Counted from the first letter of the stretch, positions 35,422-43,081 are shown. The stretch: 64,000 nucleotides of DNA from an uncultured Collinsella sp. (GCA_937923795.1 CALDWI010000044.1:51378-115377), one strand, 5' to 3'. The notes: a model not told the origin generated them from the sequence alone. A program made the numbers and translations.

Positions 35422-36102
35422 CTATTTTCCGAATGCCGCGCGGATAAAGCGCTGGGCGAACAGCTTGTTGGCGACGTTGATGACATGGCCCAGGAACAGT
35501 GCCGAGATGGCGGTCGTGTCGCCAAAGCCGCCCAGGTTGTACATAAAGATCAGCGACAACGCGAGCGAGGCGGCGACATGTGAGCAGTCAAACACGACTT
35601 TTACGTCACCAAAGCGGCGTTTAAGCTTTTCGGCAATGACTTGCACCAAGCCGTCGGGCGCGTTGGGGACAACGCCCATGTTGACGACGAGACTTACGCC
35701 AAATGCGGTGACAGCGAGGGAGAGCAGCATGGTCGCAATCTGTGTGGGGAGTGCCGTGGGATGCAGTGGGTTGACCGCCATGAAGAGGTCGGTCAAGCCG
35801 CCAATCAACGTTGAGAAGAACAACTCGAGCAGGATGCGCGGCTGGAACTCGCTTCGCAAGATGGCTAATTGCGCCACGATGTAGGCGACGTAGGTTGCGG
35901 TGATCCAAAAGCCGAGCGTCTTGCCAGTGAGCATGGATAGGGTTGTGGCAAAGCACGTGAGCGCGGCGACGCCCAGGCCGGATGCCGTCTGGAGACTCAT
36001 ACCGAGTGCCAGTACTGCAACGCCCACAAGATACATCAGCATTCTGATGACGGTATGGCACCAGTCGATGTTCTCGCCATGCATGATGATGAGCGGTCGC
36101 AT
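35422..36102 (-). CDS. YczE/YitT-like integral membrane protein
   Basis: A 226-residue protein with about five to six membrane helices; SGLGVAALTCFATTLS, NMGVVPNAPDGLVQVIAEK and FGDVKVVFDCSHV resemble the YczE/YyaS family. GAAAGGACGGG precedes the start. The function of this family is poorly known. Its leader carries the same operator, leader hairpin and structured RNA as kdgK-eda, which suggests a role in export or import linked to KDG metabolism. Confidence 0.8.
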   Translation of the reverse strand: MRPLIIMHGENIDWCHTVIRMLMYLVGVAVLALGMSLQTASGLGVAALTCFATTLSMLTGKTLGFWITATYVAYIVAQLAILRSEFQPRILLELFFSTLIGGLTDLFMAVNPLHPTALPTQIATMLLSLAVTAFGVSLVVNMGVVPNAPDGLVQVIAEKLKRRFGDVKVVFDCSHVAASLALSLIFMYNLGGFGDTTAISALFLGHVINVANKLFAQRFIRAAFGK

Positions 36103-36135
36103 GTTGCTACCCGTCCTTTCGGTTGTGTGAAAAAG

Positions 36136-36260
36136 CTGACCCGGGCCGGCAAAAGAGGGTTATCGGAGGCACTGCTGCAAAAGCAGAAAAGCCGGCCCCA
36201 CGGTCAGTCGTCTAGGAAGTGTCTCGCTGTGCCGGAATGGGACTAAAGGTCCAACGAGAC
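36136..36260 (-). promoter_or_regulatory. Candidate structured RNA (riboswitch-like), copy 1
   Basis: Read on the minus strand, this leader ends about 34 bases before the YczE-like start. Stems: GTCTCG with CGAGAC (36260-36221), CTGACC with GGTCAG (36207/36136) and GGGCCGGC with GCCGGCCC (36198/36143), plus a small CTGC/GCAG hairpin. Unpaired AGTGCCTCCGATAACC (complement of 36158-36173) and AGTCCCATTCCGG (36244-36232) are shared exactly with copy 2 at 38366, whose stems differ in sequence. I do not recognise the class. Confidence 0.72.
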
Positions 36261-36281
36261 GGGAAGAAAGCAAATGGTATT

Positions 36282-36373
36282 GCGTGGGCGATAAGATGCC
36301 AAGATGGTAGGGTGCGTCTTAGCATCCTATTGCCCACGCTCAACGAAATCGGTTTCGTTTGAGCCTAAGTATA
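36282..36373 (-). promoter_or_regulatory. Promoter, LacI-type operator and leader hairpin of the YczE-like gene
   Basis: On the minus strand: a -10-like TATACT (36373-36368), the near-palindrome AACGAAACCGATTTCGTT (36359-36342), then a hairpin with outer stem GCGTGGGC/GCCCACGC (36339-36282) and tip AAGACGCACCCTACCATCTT. The same order and tip occur before kdgK. Confidence 0.7.
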
Positions 36374-36411
36374 CGCACGGGATTTTATTTGCGAAGAGAA
36401 AAACAATAAAA

Positions 36412-36427
36412 AGGTGAACGTTCACCT
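36412..36427. promoter_or_regulatory. Perfect operator palindrome AGGTGAACGTTCACCT
   Basis: This is the only fully symmetrical 16-base copy in the window. It lies 163 bases before the GntR-family gene and about 39 bases beyond the -10 element of the divergent YczE-like gene, so it could control either. Confidence 0.75.
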
Positions 36428-36450
36428 AATCGCAACAACTCGTTGGCTGT

Positions 36451-36517
36451 AGTTGCGGTGGAATAGTTCCTGTTTTTGCTGCTGAAGGCCTTGAACAGGA
36501 ACTATTCCACCGCAACT
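36451..36517. repeat. REP-like inverted repeat, family 1 copy 4
   Basis: Perfect 24-base arms beginning AGTTGCGGTGGAATAGTTCC around a loop of 19 bases. It lies between the operator and the GntR gene. Confidence 0.85.
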
Positions 36518-36589
36518 TATGAGGGGGCGGGGGATGCGATAGTATTGCATGGTGGTATTCGACTAACCGAGGACTTATCCGAGGGCTTT

Positions 36590-37282
36590 ATGGAACAGCA
36601 CCAGCATTATCAGAGCCTGCAAGACCAGGCGTACAACGCATTGCGCTCCAAGATCATCTATGCCGAGCTCAGGCCCGGCACGCGTCTTTCGGCGATTGGT
36701 CTGGAAAAGGAGACGGGAATCGGGCGCACGCCCATTCGCGAATCCTTTGTGCGCCTGCGTGAGCAGGAGCTGGTGGAAACGCGTCCCAAAAGCGGCACCT
36801 ACGTCTCTAAGATCAGCATGGAACGCGCCGAAAACGCCTGCTTTTTGCGCGAGAAGCTCGAGAGAAGCGTGCTAATTAAATGCTGTTCGGCCGCCTCGCC
36901 CGAGCAAAAGCAGCGGCTTGAGCAGGTTCTTACCGAGTCCGAGTCGCTCGACCATGGCGAAACGCGCCGTTTCTTTGACCTGGATAACCTGTTCCATGAG
37001 ACATGTTTTGAGATTGCCGGTCGTCACATGTTGTGGGATTGGATGAAGAGCATTAACACGCATTTTGAGCGATACAACTGGTTGCGTATGGTGTCGCAGG
37101 ACCTGGATTGGGAGCCGATTCGTCGGCAGCATCGCCGGATTCTCGAGGCCATTAAGAGGGGCGATACCGACGCGGCGAGCTATCTGGCAGAGACGCACTT
37201 GCACCTGATGCCCGAGGAGCAGGGCCCGGTTATCGCCTTGCATCCCGACTATTTTGAGCTGTCCAAAGACTCGTTCATCTAA
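36590..37282 (+). CDS. GntR-family (FadR subfamily) regulator
   Basis: A 230-residue regulator. The winged helix (about 8-72) contains LRPGTRLSAIGLEKETGIGR and TPIRESFVRLREQELVETRP; the all-helical FCD ligand domain follows (FDLDNLFHETCFEIAGRH, RRQHRRILEAIKRGD). I chose ATG 36590 since the domain begins directly after it. It lies among KDG genes with a perfect operator upstream, making it one candidate regulator of the GTGAACGTTCAC sites and of uronate genes. Confidence 0.85.
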   Translation: MEQHQHYQSLQDQAYNALRSKIIYAELRPGTRLSAIGLEKETGIGRTPIRESFVRLREQELVETRPKSGTYVSKISMERAENACFLREKLERSVLIKCCSAASPEQKQRLEQVLTESESLDHGETRRFFDLDNLFHETCFEIAGRHMLWDWMKSINTHFERYNWLRMVSQDLDWEPIRRQHRRILEAIKRGDTDAASYLAETHLHLMPEEQGPVIALHPDYFELSKDSFI

Positions 37283-37296
37283 TCAATCCCCATATA

Positions 37297-37363
37297 AGTT
37301 GCGGTGAAATAGGGACTGTTTTGCGGCCTAGGTGGCGCAAACAGTCCCTATTTCACCGCAACT
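37297..37363. repeat. REP-like inverted repeat, family 1 copy 5
   Basis: Left arm AGTTGCGGTGAAATAGGGAC and its complement to the right pair over about 28 bases with one bulge. It lies 14 bases after the GntR stop. Confidence 0.85.
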
Positions 37364-37388
37364 GCGTTGGGGCGTAACCGGGGCACAA

Positions 37389-37618
37389 AGCTGCGGCGCC
37401 GCTTGGAGGAAAAGACCGGAAGCAAGGGTTCATTCCTCCAGACGGCGCCGCAGCTGTTTTGGTGGCTCGGTTTTTGTCGATGTGGCTCAGTTGAGCGCGA
37501 CTGCCAGCCGATTATGCAAAGCGGCTCGGGGGCGTGTCGCTTCCGTCACGTTCTATCAGCATACAAGACGGTTTTGGTTCTTGTTCGTGACGGAAACGGC
37601 GCGCTTCCGAGCCGCTTT
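37389..37618. repeat. Two long imperfect hairpins
   Basis: Hairpin 1: AGCTGCGGCGCCG (37389-37401) with its exact complement (37443-37455), and TGGAGGAA with TTCCTCCA inside. Hairpin 2: AAAGCGGCTCGG (37518-37529) with CCGAGCCGCTTT (37607-37618), and TTCCGTCACG with CGTGACGGAA inside. They fill the gap between the GntR gene and the eda terminator; no gene is seen here. They may be small non-autonomous elements or structured transcripts. Confidence 0.65.
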
Positions 37619-37626
37619 AAAAGAAA

Positions 37627-37652
37627 GGGGGCGAGGTCTAGGGCACGCCCCC
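37627..37652 (-). terminator. Terminator after eda
   Basis: GGGGGCG pairs with CGCCCCC; read on the minus strand the stem is followed by TTTCTTTT. It lies 21 bases past the eda stop. Confidence 0.75.
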
Positions 37653-37673
37653 CTTCACGATAGAGAGCTAAAC

Positions 37674-38315
37674 CTAGCCGCGGACCTTCTTGACGACGTC
37701 CATGGCCTCGCGGGCGATCTGCTCGACCTTGGAGAAGTCGCCGTCGGCAAACAGGGCCGGCTTGACCATCCAGGTGCCACCGCAGGCGATGATGGCGGAG
37801 GAGCTCAGGTACTCCTCGACGTTGGCGGTGCTCACGCCGCCGGTAGGCATAAAGCGGTGACCGACAAACGGAGCGGCGAGGGCCTTGATGGTGTTCAGGC
37901 CGCCATACTGGGACGCGGGGAAGAACTTGGTGACCTTGAGGCCCAGGTTCTCGGCTGCGGTGACCTCGGAGGGGGTCACGGTGCCGGGAAGGACGGGCAG
38001 CTCGATGTCGATGCAATGCTTCACGACGTCCTCGTTGTAACCCGGGGAGACGATGAACTTGGCACCGGCGGCGCGGGCCTGCTCAACCTGCTCGACGGTC
38101 AGGACAGTGCCGGCGCCAACGCACATCTCGGGCTCGGCCTCGGCCATAGCGGCGATGCACTCGGCGGCGCAGGCGGTGCGGAAGGTGACCTCGGCGGACT
38201 TCATGCCAGCTGCCATAAGAGCGTGGGCGAGCGGGGCGGCGTCCTCGACCTTGTCGAGCACAACGACCGGCACGATGCCCAGGGACTCAAGCGTGGTGTA
38301 GAACTGATCGAACAT
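37674..38315 (-). CDS. eda: 2-keto-3-deoxy-6-phosphogluconate aldolase
   Basis: A 213-residue class I aldolase that splits KDPG into pyruvate and glyceraldehyde-3-phosphate. AEVTFRT carries the catalytic Glu, VTKFFPASQYGG carries the Schiff-base Lys, and MPTGGVS binds phosphate. ATG 38315 (MFDQFYTTLE) has GAAAGGA upstream. It is downstream of kdgK on the same strand, with a candidate structured RNA in between. Confidence 0.95.
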   Translation of the reverse strand: MFDQFYTTLESLGIVPVVVLDKVEDAAPLAHALMAAGMKSAEVTFRTACAAECIAAMAEAEPEMCVGAGTVLTVEQVEQARAAGAKFIVSPGYNEDVVKHCIDIELPVLPGTVTPSEVTAAENLGLKVTKFFPASQYGGLNTIKALAAPFVGHRFMPTGGVSTANVEEYLSSSAIIACGGTWMVKPALFADGDFSKVEQIAREAMDVVKKVRG

Positions 38316-38365
38316 GATGTTCCTTTCGATGCGTGGCGCGCATGGGCGCGTGATTACCAAATGTG

Positions 38366-38493
38366 CTGGTCAGGAGCCGATTTTGGATTGGTTATCGGAG
38401 GCACTGCTTGGGGTTCAAGCAATTCCAAAACCGGCTGCTCGACCAGTCATGTAGGGAATGCCAGACAAAACCGGAATGGGACTGGTGGTTTTG
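38366..38493 (-). promoter_or_regulatory. Candidate structured RNA (riboswitch-like), copy 2
   Basis: Between kdgK and eda, ending about 50 bases before eda. Minus-strand stems: CAAAACC with GGTTTTG (38493/38466), CTGGTC with GACCAG (38446/38366) and AGCCGGTTTTGGA with TCCAAAATCGGCT (38436/38375), plus GCTTG/CAAGC. The unpaired AGTGCCTCCGATAACC and CCATTCCGG segments match copy 1 exactly while stem bases differ and still pair. Confidence 0.72.
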
Positions 38494-38568
38494 CCCGGCC
38501 GGAGGAATCGGGGAGCGGGCCGCAGGGGTATGGGATTGGAAAGCTGCGGCCCGCGGAATGGAGACGGA

Positions 38569-39603
38569 CTAGCGCGCGACGCGGGTGCCACCGTCGGCGG
38601 CGGATGCCACGGATGCGATCTCGCCTGCGGTCACCAAGTTGGAATCGCCCTTGATAGTGAGCTTGAGGATCGAGGCTGCAATCGCGTAGTTGACAGCGTC
38701 CTGCGGGTCAAAGTCGTTGATGAGGGCATGGACGAGGCCGGCGTTGAAAGCGTCGCCGGCGGCAACGCCTTCGAGCACGTGCACGTCGTGAGCAGGGGAG
38801 AACCAGTGCTCGCCGCTCTCGGCGTCAAAGAGCATGCCCATCCAGATGGAGCGCTCGACGCAGGAGATGTTGCGGACGACCGAGGCGACCTTCTTGCAAC
38901 CGTACTCGGCGCAGATCTGACGGGCCATCTCGACGTAGGTGTCGCGCTCCTCGATGCCGTGGGCAAGGGAGCCGGAGACGCAGGTCATGCCAAGGCCGGC
39001 AGGCGCATCCTCGTCGTTGGCGATGCAGATGTCGACGAGCGGCAGGAGTTCCTTCATGGTGGCCTGCGACTTCTCGGGCGACCACATCTTGCCGCGATAG
39101 TTCACGTCGCACACGGTCGTGATGCCCTTGGCGCGGCAGGCGGTGAGGGCATCCTTGCAGGCGACAGCCATCTCATCGGAGACGGCGGGGGTCACGCCGG
39201 AGAAATAGAAGACATCGATGCCCTTGAGGATCTCGTCCCAGTTAAAGACGTCGCGCTTGGCCATGTTGATGGCAGAGTACTTGCGGTCGTAGACGCAACC
39301 GTTGCCGCGCTGCGAGGCACCGACCTCAAACACATAGGAGCCAAGGCGGTCGCCCTGACGCACGACGCGCGTGGTGTCGACGTCGTAGGCCTTCAGCGAA
39401 CGCAGGGCGCACTCGCCCAGACGGTTGGCCGGGACAACGGAGACGTAAGCGGCCTTGTCGCCCTGGTAGGCCAGGGAAAGCGCAGTGTTGGCCTCGGCGC
39501 CGCCGTAGCGGACGTCAAACTCGGTTGCCTGCTCAATACGCAGGTGGTCTTTGGGTGAGAGTCTCATCATGATCTCGCCGAAGGTAAGAACCGTTTTACC
39601 CAT
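38569..39603 (-). CDS. kdgK: 2-keto-3-deoxygluconate kinase (PfkB family)
   Basis: A 344-residue sugar kinase that phosphorylates KDG to KDPG. N-terminal FGEIMMRLSP and YGGAEANTALSLA, the substrate-site FYFSGVTPA, and the C-terminal GVAAGDAFNAGLVHAL with the catalytic Asp (DAFNAG) are typical of KdgK. ATG 39603 has AAAGGAG upstream. It probably forms an operon with eda under the operator and leader hairpin at 39646-39751. Confidence 0.93.
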   Translation of the reverse strand: MGKTVLTFGEIMMRLSPKDHLRIEQATEFDVRYGGAEANTALSLAYQGDKAAYVSVVPANRLGECALRSLKAYDVDTTRVVRQGDRLGSYVFEVGASQRGNGCVYDRKYSAINMAKRDVFNWDEILKGIDVFYFSGVTPAVSDEMAVACKDALTACRAKGITTVCDVNYRGKMWSPEKSQATMKELLPLVDICIANDEDAPAGLGMTCVSGSLAHGIEERDTYVEMARQICAEYGCKKVASVVRNISCVERSIWMGMLFDAESGEHWFSPAHDVHVLEGVAAGDAFNAGLVHALINDFDPQDAVNYAIAASILKLTIKGDSNLVTAGEIASVASAADGGTRVAR

Positions 39604-39645
39604 GGTCGCGCAGCTCCTTTTACTCGTGCGTACACCTTTGATATG

Positions 39646-39751
39646 GCGTTGGCACGCAGGTGCCAAGACGGTAGGGTGCGTCTTTGCACCTGCGTGCCAA
39701 CGCTCGCCGAAATCGGTTTACGAAATCGGTTTCGTTTCGAGTTGTAGTATA
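39646..39751 (-). promoter_or_regulatory. Promoter, LacI-type operators and leader hairpin of kdgK
   Basis: On the minus strand: -10-like TATACT (39751-39746), operator AACGAAACCGATTTCGT (39736-39720) with an overlapping half copy to 39706, then an 18-base perfect stem GCGTTGGCACGCAGGTGC with its complement (39703-39646) and tip AAGACGCACCCTACCGTCTT. The operator would sit at the transcript start, suiting repression by the divergent LacI-family protein. Confidence 0.75.
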
Positions 39752-39836
39752 CTCACCTACAGCGTTTTGCAACCGAGATTTTTAAAAAATGCCTAAAATG
39801 GCTCAGATCGCCGACAATTGGGAAACGGGGTGCGTT

Positions 39837-40859
39837 ATGGCGCAGATGAGAATCAAGGACATTGCCGCCGAGGCGGGCGTGAGTCCGGCCACGGTCTCGC
39901 GCTACCTCAACAACCGCCCCGGGCAAATGACCGAGGAAACCCGTGCTCGCATCGCGGCGGTTATCGAGCGCACCGGCTATCGCCCGCGTGCCGCCGCGCG
40001 CAATCTGCGCAGCTCGCGCACCAACCTCATTGGCGTGATCCTGGCCGACATCGCCAACCCGTTCTCCAGCGCCATGCTCGAAGGGCTTTCCGCCAGCGCC
40101 GCCGCGCGCGGCTGCTCGCTCATGACGGCCATTAGCGGAAACGACCCCGCCAAGGAGGCCGAGTCGCTCACCAGGCTTATCGACGCTGGCGTGGATGGCC
40201 TGGTCGTCAATACCTGCGGTGGTAACGACGAGGCCATCGCCGCGGCAGCGGGACGTCTGCCCGTCGTGCTGCTCGACCGCGACGTTGCCGACGGCGGTGT
40301 TGACCTGGTGACATCTAACAACCGTGAGCTGGTCGCCGGCTTGGTAGACGAGCTCGCCGCTGCGGGCTGTGAGCGCCTGTGCCTGCTCACCGAGGCAAGC
40401 GACGACAGCCCCGTCCGTCGCGAGCGCGCCGAGGCCTTTGCCGACGAGCTTTCGCGCCGCGGCCTTGCGGGCGAGGTCGTCACCCTGGCCGACGGTGGTG
40501 CCACGGGCGTCGGTCGCTTGGACGAGACCATCCGCGGCTATGCAGGCAAAAAGCTCGGCCTCATTGCCGTCAACGGCCTGGTTTTCCTGCGTCTGACCGA
40601 GGCACTGGCGCAGCTTGGTCCCTCGCTGCCGGCGGGGCTCAAGATCGCGACGTTTGACGACTACCCCTGGAACCATGTGCTCTTTGGCGGCGTGACCACG
40701 GCCGCGCAGGACACCCTCACCATTGCCGAGCGCGTAGTCGAGCGCCTATCCGAGCGCATCGATGTTGTTACCACCACCGTGGGCGAGGCCGCAAAGCTCG
40801 CCCCCAAGCGCATCGAGATCCCCGGCCACATCGAACACCGCGCATCAACCTCGCGCTAA
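39837..40859 (+). CDS. LacI-family regulator, probably KdgR-like
   Basis: A 340-residue repressor. The helix-turn-helix (about 4-25) is IKDIAAEAGVSPATVSRYLNN, followed by the hinge region and a periplasmic-binding-protein-like domain (LIGVILADIANPFSSAM). ATG 39837 (MAQMRIKD) places the helix-turn-helix at the usual distance. It is divergent from kdgK and shares its operator region, so it most likely represses kdgK-eda and the YczE-like gene in response to KDG or a phosphorylated form. Confidence 0.88.
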   Translation: MAQMRIKDIAAEAGVSPATVSRYLNNRPGQMTEETRARIAAVIERTGYRPRAAARNLRSSRTNLIGVILADIANPFSSAMLEGLSASAAARGCSLMTAISGNDPAKEAESLTRLIDAGVDGLVVNTCGGNDEAIAAAAGRLPVVLLDRDVADGGVDLVTSNNRELVAGLVDELAAAGCERLCLLTEASDDSPVRRERAEAFADELSRRGLAGEVVTLADGGATGVGRLDETIRGYAGKKLGLIAVNGLVFLRLTEALAQLGPSLPAGLKIATFDDYPWNHVLFGGVTTAAQDTLTIAERVVERLSERIDVVTTTVGEAAKLAPKRIEIPGHIEHRASTSR

Positions 40860-40993
40860 CCGCTCGTTCGCAACTGCCTGTTCGCGCGCGTTTTTTGAGC
40901 GCTTGATACGCTTTAACCCTGCGGAAACATTTTTCTGCGATAGTATCTGCGATATAGACCAGTCGAAACCCGCCCGAAAGAAAGGGGAGCGAC

Positions 40994-42331
40994 ATGAACC
41001 AGCAGAACATCGATTACGTACTCCGCTCCGTAGAGCAGCGTGACATCCGCTTTGTGCGTCTGTGGTTTGTCGACATTCTCGGCCGCCTCAAGAACTTTGC
41101 CATTAGCCCCGAGGACCTCGAGGTCGCTTTTGAGGAGGGTATTGGCTTTGACGGTTCCGCCATCGAGGGCTTTGCCACGCCCGAGGAAGCCGACATGCTG
41201 GCGTTTCCCGATGCTTCAACCTTCCAGATTTTGCCGTGGCGCCCGAGCCACAACGGCGTCGCCCGCGTGTTCTGCGACGTGTGCACTCCCGATCGCAAGC
41301 CGTTTGCCGGCGACCCGCGCGATGCCCTGCGCCGCATGTTCCACAAGGCCGAGAAGGCTGGCTATCTGCTTAACGTGGGCGCCGAGCTAGAGTACTACTA
41401 CTTCCCCGACGAGCACACCCCCGAGCCGCTCGACAACGTGGGCTACTTCGATCTTTCGGTGAGCGATGCCGCTCGCGACCTGCGCCGCAACACGGTCCTC
41501 ACGCTCGAGAAGATGTCCGTGCCCGTGGAGTACACCTTCCACGCCGCCGGCCGCTCGCAGCACGGCATGAGCCTGCGCCACGCCGAGGCCCTGAGCATGT
41601 CCGACGCCATCACCACGGCCAAACTCATCATTAAGCAGCAGGCCTACGAGAGCGGTTGCCACGCCTCCTTTATGCCCAAGCCGTTGGCAGGCGAGGACGG
41701 CAGTGCTATGTTCCTGTGCCAGTCGCTATTCGACCACGACGGCAACAACGTCTTTTGGGGCGAGGACGACGAGAGATACCATCTCTCCGACATCGCCAAA
41801 CACTACATGGCCGGTATCCTGGCGCACGCGCGCGAGATCAGCGCCATCACCAACCCCACGGTCAACTCCTACAAGCGCATTACTACCGGCGGCGACTCCG
41901 TGCCGCAGTACGCCACGTGGGGCCTGCGCAACCGCGCGAGTATGGTCCGCATCCCGGTCTACAAGCCCGGCAAGCAGCTGTCCACGCGCATCGAGCTTCG
42001 CAGCCCCGACCCCATGGCCAACCCGTACCTGGTCAACGCCGTCACGCTGGCGGCTGGCCTGGACGGCATCGAGCGCAAGCTGGAGCTCCCGCCCGAGGCA
42101 ACGGCCGAGACGCTCAAGCTCACCGACCGCCAGATGGTCGAGGCCGGCTACACGCCGCTGCCGCGCTCGCTCAAAGAGGCGCTCGACGTGTTTGAGGACT
42201 CGCAGTTTATGAAGGATGCCCTCGGCGAGCACATCCACAGTTTCTTCCTTAAAAAGAAGCGCGACGAGTGGCATAAGTTTGAGTCCACGATCACCGAGTG
42301 GGAGATCAAGCACTACCTGGCGAACTCCTAA
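40994..42331 (+). CDS. glnA: Glutamine synthetase type I
   Basis: A 445-residue enzyme making glutamine from glutamate, ammonia and ATP. GFDGSAIEGFA, the metal-site PVEYTFHAAGRSQHGMS region, FMPKPLAGEDGSAMF, NPTVNSYKRI and the Arg in RNRASMVRIP are present. No adenylylation loop Tyr is evident. AAAGGGGAG precedes the start. Upstream, TCTGCGATA is repeated 12 bases apart (40934, 40946) near a TAGTAT -10-like element. Confidence 0.93.
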   Translation: MNQQNIDYVLRSVEQRDIRFVRLWFVDILGRLKNFAISPEDLEVAFEEGIGFDGSAIEGFATPEEADMLAFPDASTFQILPWRPSHNGVARVFCDVCTPDRKPFAGDPRDALRRMFHKAEKAGYLLNVGAELEYYYFPDEHTPEPLDNVGYFDLSVSDAARDLRRNTVLTLEKMSVPVEYTFHAAGRSQHGMSLRHAEALSMSDAITTAKLIIKQQAYESGCHASFMPKPLAGEDGSAMFLCQSLFDHDGNNVFWGEDDERYHLSDIAKHYMAGILAHAREISAITNPTVNSYKRITTGGDSVPQYATWGLRNRASMVRIPVYKPGKQLSTRIELRSPDPMANPYLVNAVTLAAGLDGIERKLELPPEATAETLKLTDRQMVEAGYTPLPRSLKEALDVFEDSQFMKDALGEHIHSFFLKKKRDEWHKFESTITEWEIKHYLANS

Positions 42332-42381
42332 TCGCGCTGGCTTGTTCCAGTACGATTGAGCTCATTTCCTTGGAGGCCGAT

Positions 42382-43044
42382 ATGTCCGAAAAGAGTGCCC
42401 TGTTCATGGCGCGCACGACGCGCTTCCACGAGTTTGCCCGCAGCTTGACGACCACCTTGGGTGTCGAGGTGAGCCTGGCCACCCCCGATTCGCCGACTGC
42501 GGCGCACGACTTTGACCTGCTGATCCTCGATTCCGATGGCATCCGCAGCGACCGCATAGATCAGATTGCCAAATGGCTTGACGATCGCGGCGGCGTCCCC
42601 ATGTTGGTGATCGTCGACGACGAGGCGCTCGGCACCCTGCGCCTGCCCAATCACGCGCATGCCGACTTTGTATGCCCCACGGCGACGCCCAACGAGCTTA
42701 AGGCTCGTGCGCAGCGCCTGATGGGCGAGGAGGAGACCGTCACCGCCGACGATGTGCTCAATATCGACAACCTCGAGATTAACCTGGCAACCTACCAGGT
42801 GACGCTCGATAACGAGCCCATCGACCTGACGCTGATGGAGTACTCGCTGCTGAGCTTTTTGGCGACGCACCCCAACCGCGCCTACAGCCGCGAGGTGCTG
42901 CTGCACCGCGTGTGGGGCTTTGAGTACTGCGGCGGCACGCGTACCGTCGACGTGCACATTCGACGCATCCGCTCCAAGGTGGGCCCGCAGATCGCGGCAC
43001 ACATCACCACCGTCCGCGGCGTGGGCTATCTGTTTAAGGACTAG
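42382..43044 (+). CDS. Orphan OmpR-family regulator, GlnR-like
   Basis: A 220-residue regulator with a divergent receiver domain (LLILDSDGIRSDR) and an OmpR winged helix (LDNEPIDLTLMEYSLLSFLATH, VDVHIRRIRSK, TTVRGVGYLF). The acidic pocket near the N-terminus is not obvious and no kinase gene is adjacent. Actinobacterial GlnR has this form, and the gene follows glnA by 50 bases, so nitrogen control is the likely role. TTGGAGG precedes ATG 42382. Confidence 0.82.
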   Translation: MSEKSALFMARTTRFHEFARSLTTTLGVEVSLATPDSPTAAHDFDLLILDSDGIRSDRIDQIAKWLDDRGGVPMLVIVDDEALGTLRLPNHAHADFVCPTATPNELKARAQRLMGEEETVTADDVLNIDNLEINLATYQVTLDNEPIDLTLMEYSLLSFLATHPNRAYSREVLLHRVWGFEYCGGTRTVDVHIRRIRSKVGPQIAAHITTVRGVGYLFKD

Positions 43045-43048
43045 ATTT

Positions 43049-43081
43049 CCACCACAAAGGGGACAGGCACCTTTGTGGTGG
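43049..43081. repeat. REP-like palindrome, family 3 copy 1
   Basis: CCACCACAAAGG and CCTTTGTGGTGG flank GGACAGGCA, followed by TTTT. It lies 5 bases past the regulator stop and can act as a terminator. Copies: 56901, 58475 and 59437. Confidence 0.85.

Noticed and set aside
36476..36589. N-terminal extension of the GntR regulator
   Set aside because: The extension would translate the REP-like palindrome; the domain begins right after ATG 36590.
37332..38654. Plus-strand open frame of 440 codons over eda
   Set aside because: It crosses two hairpins and is antisense to eda; composition is that of a shadow frame.
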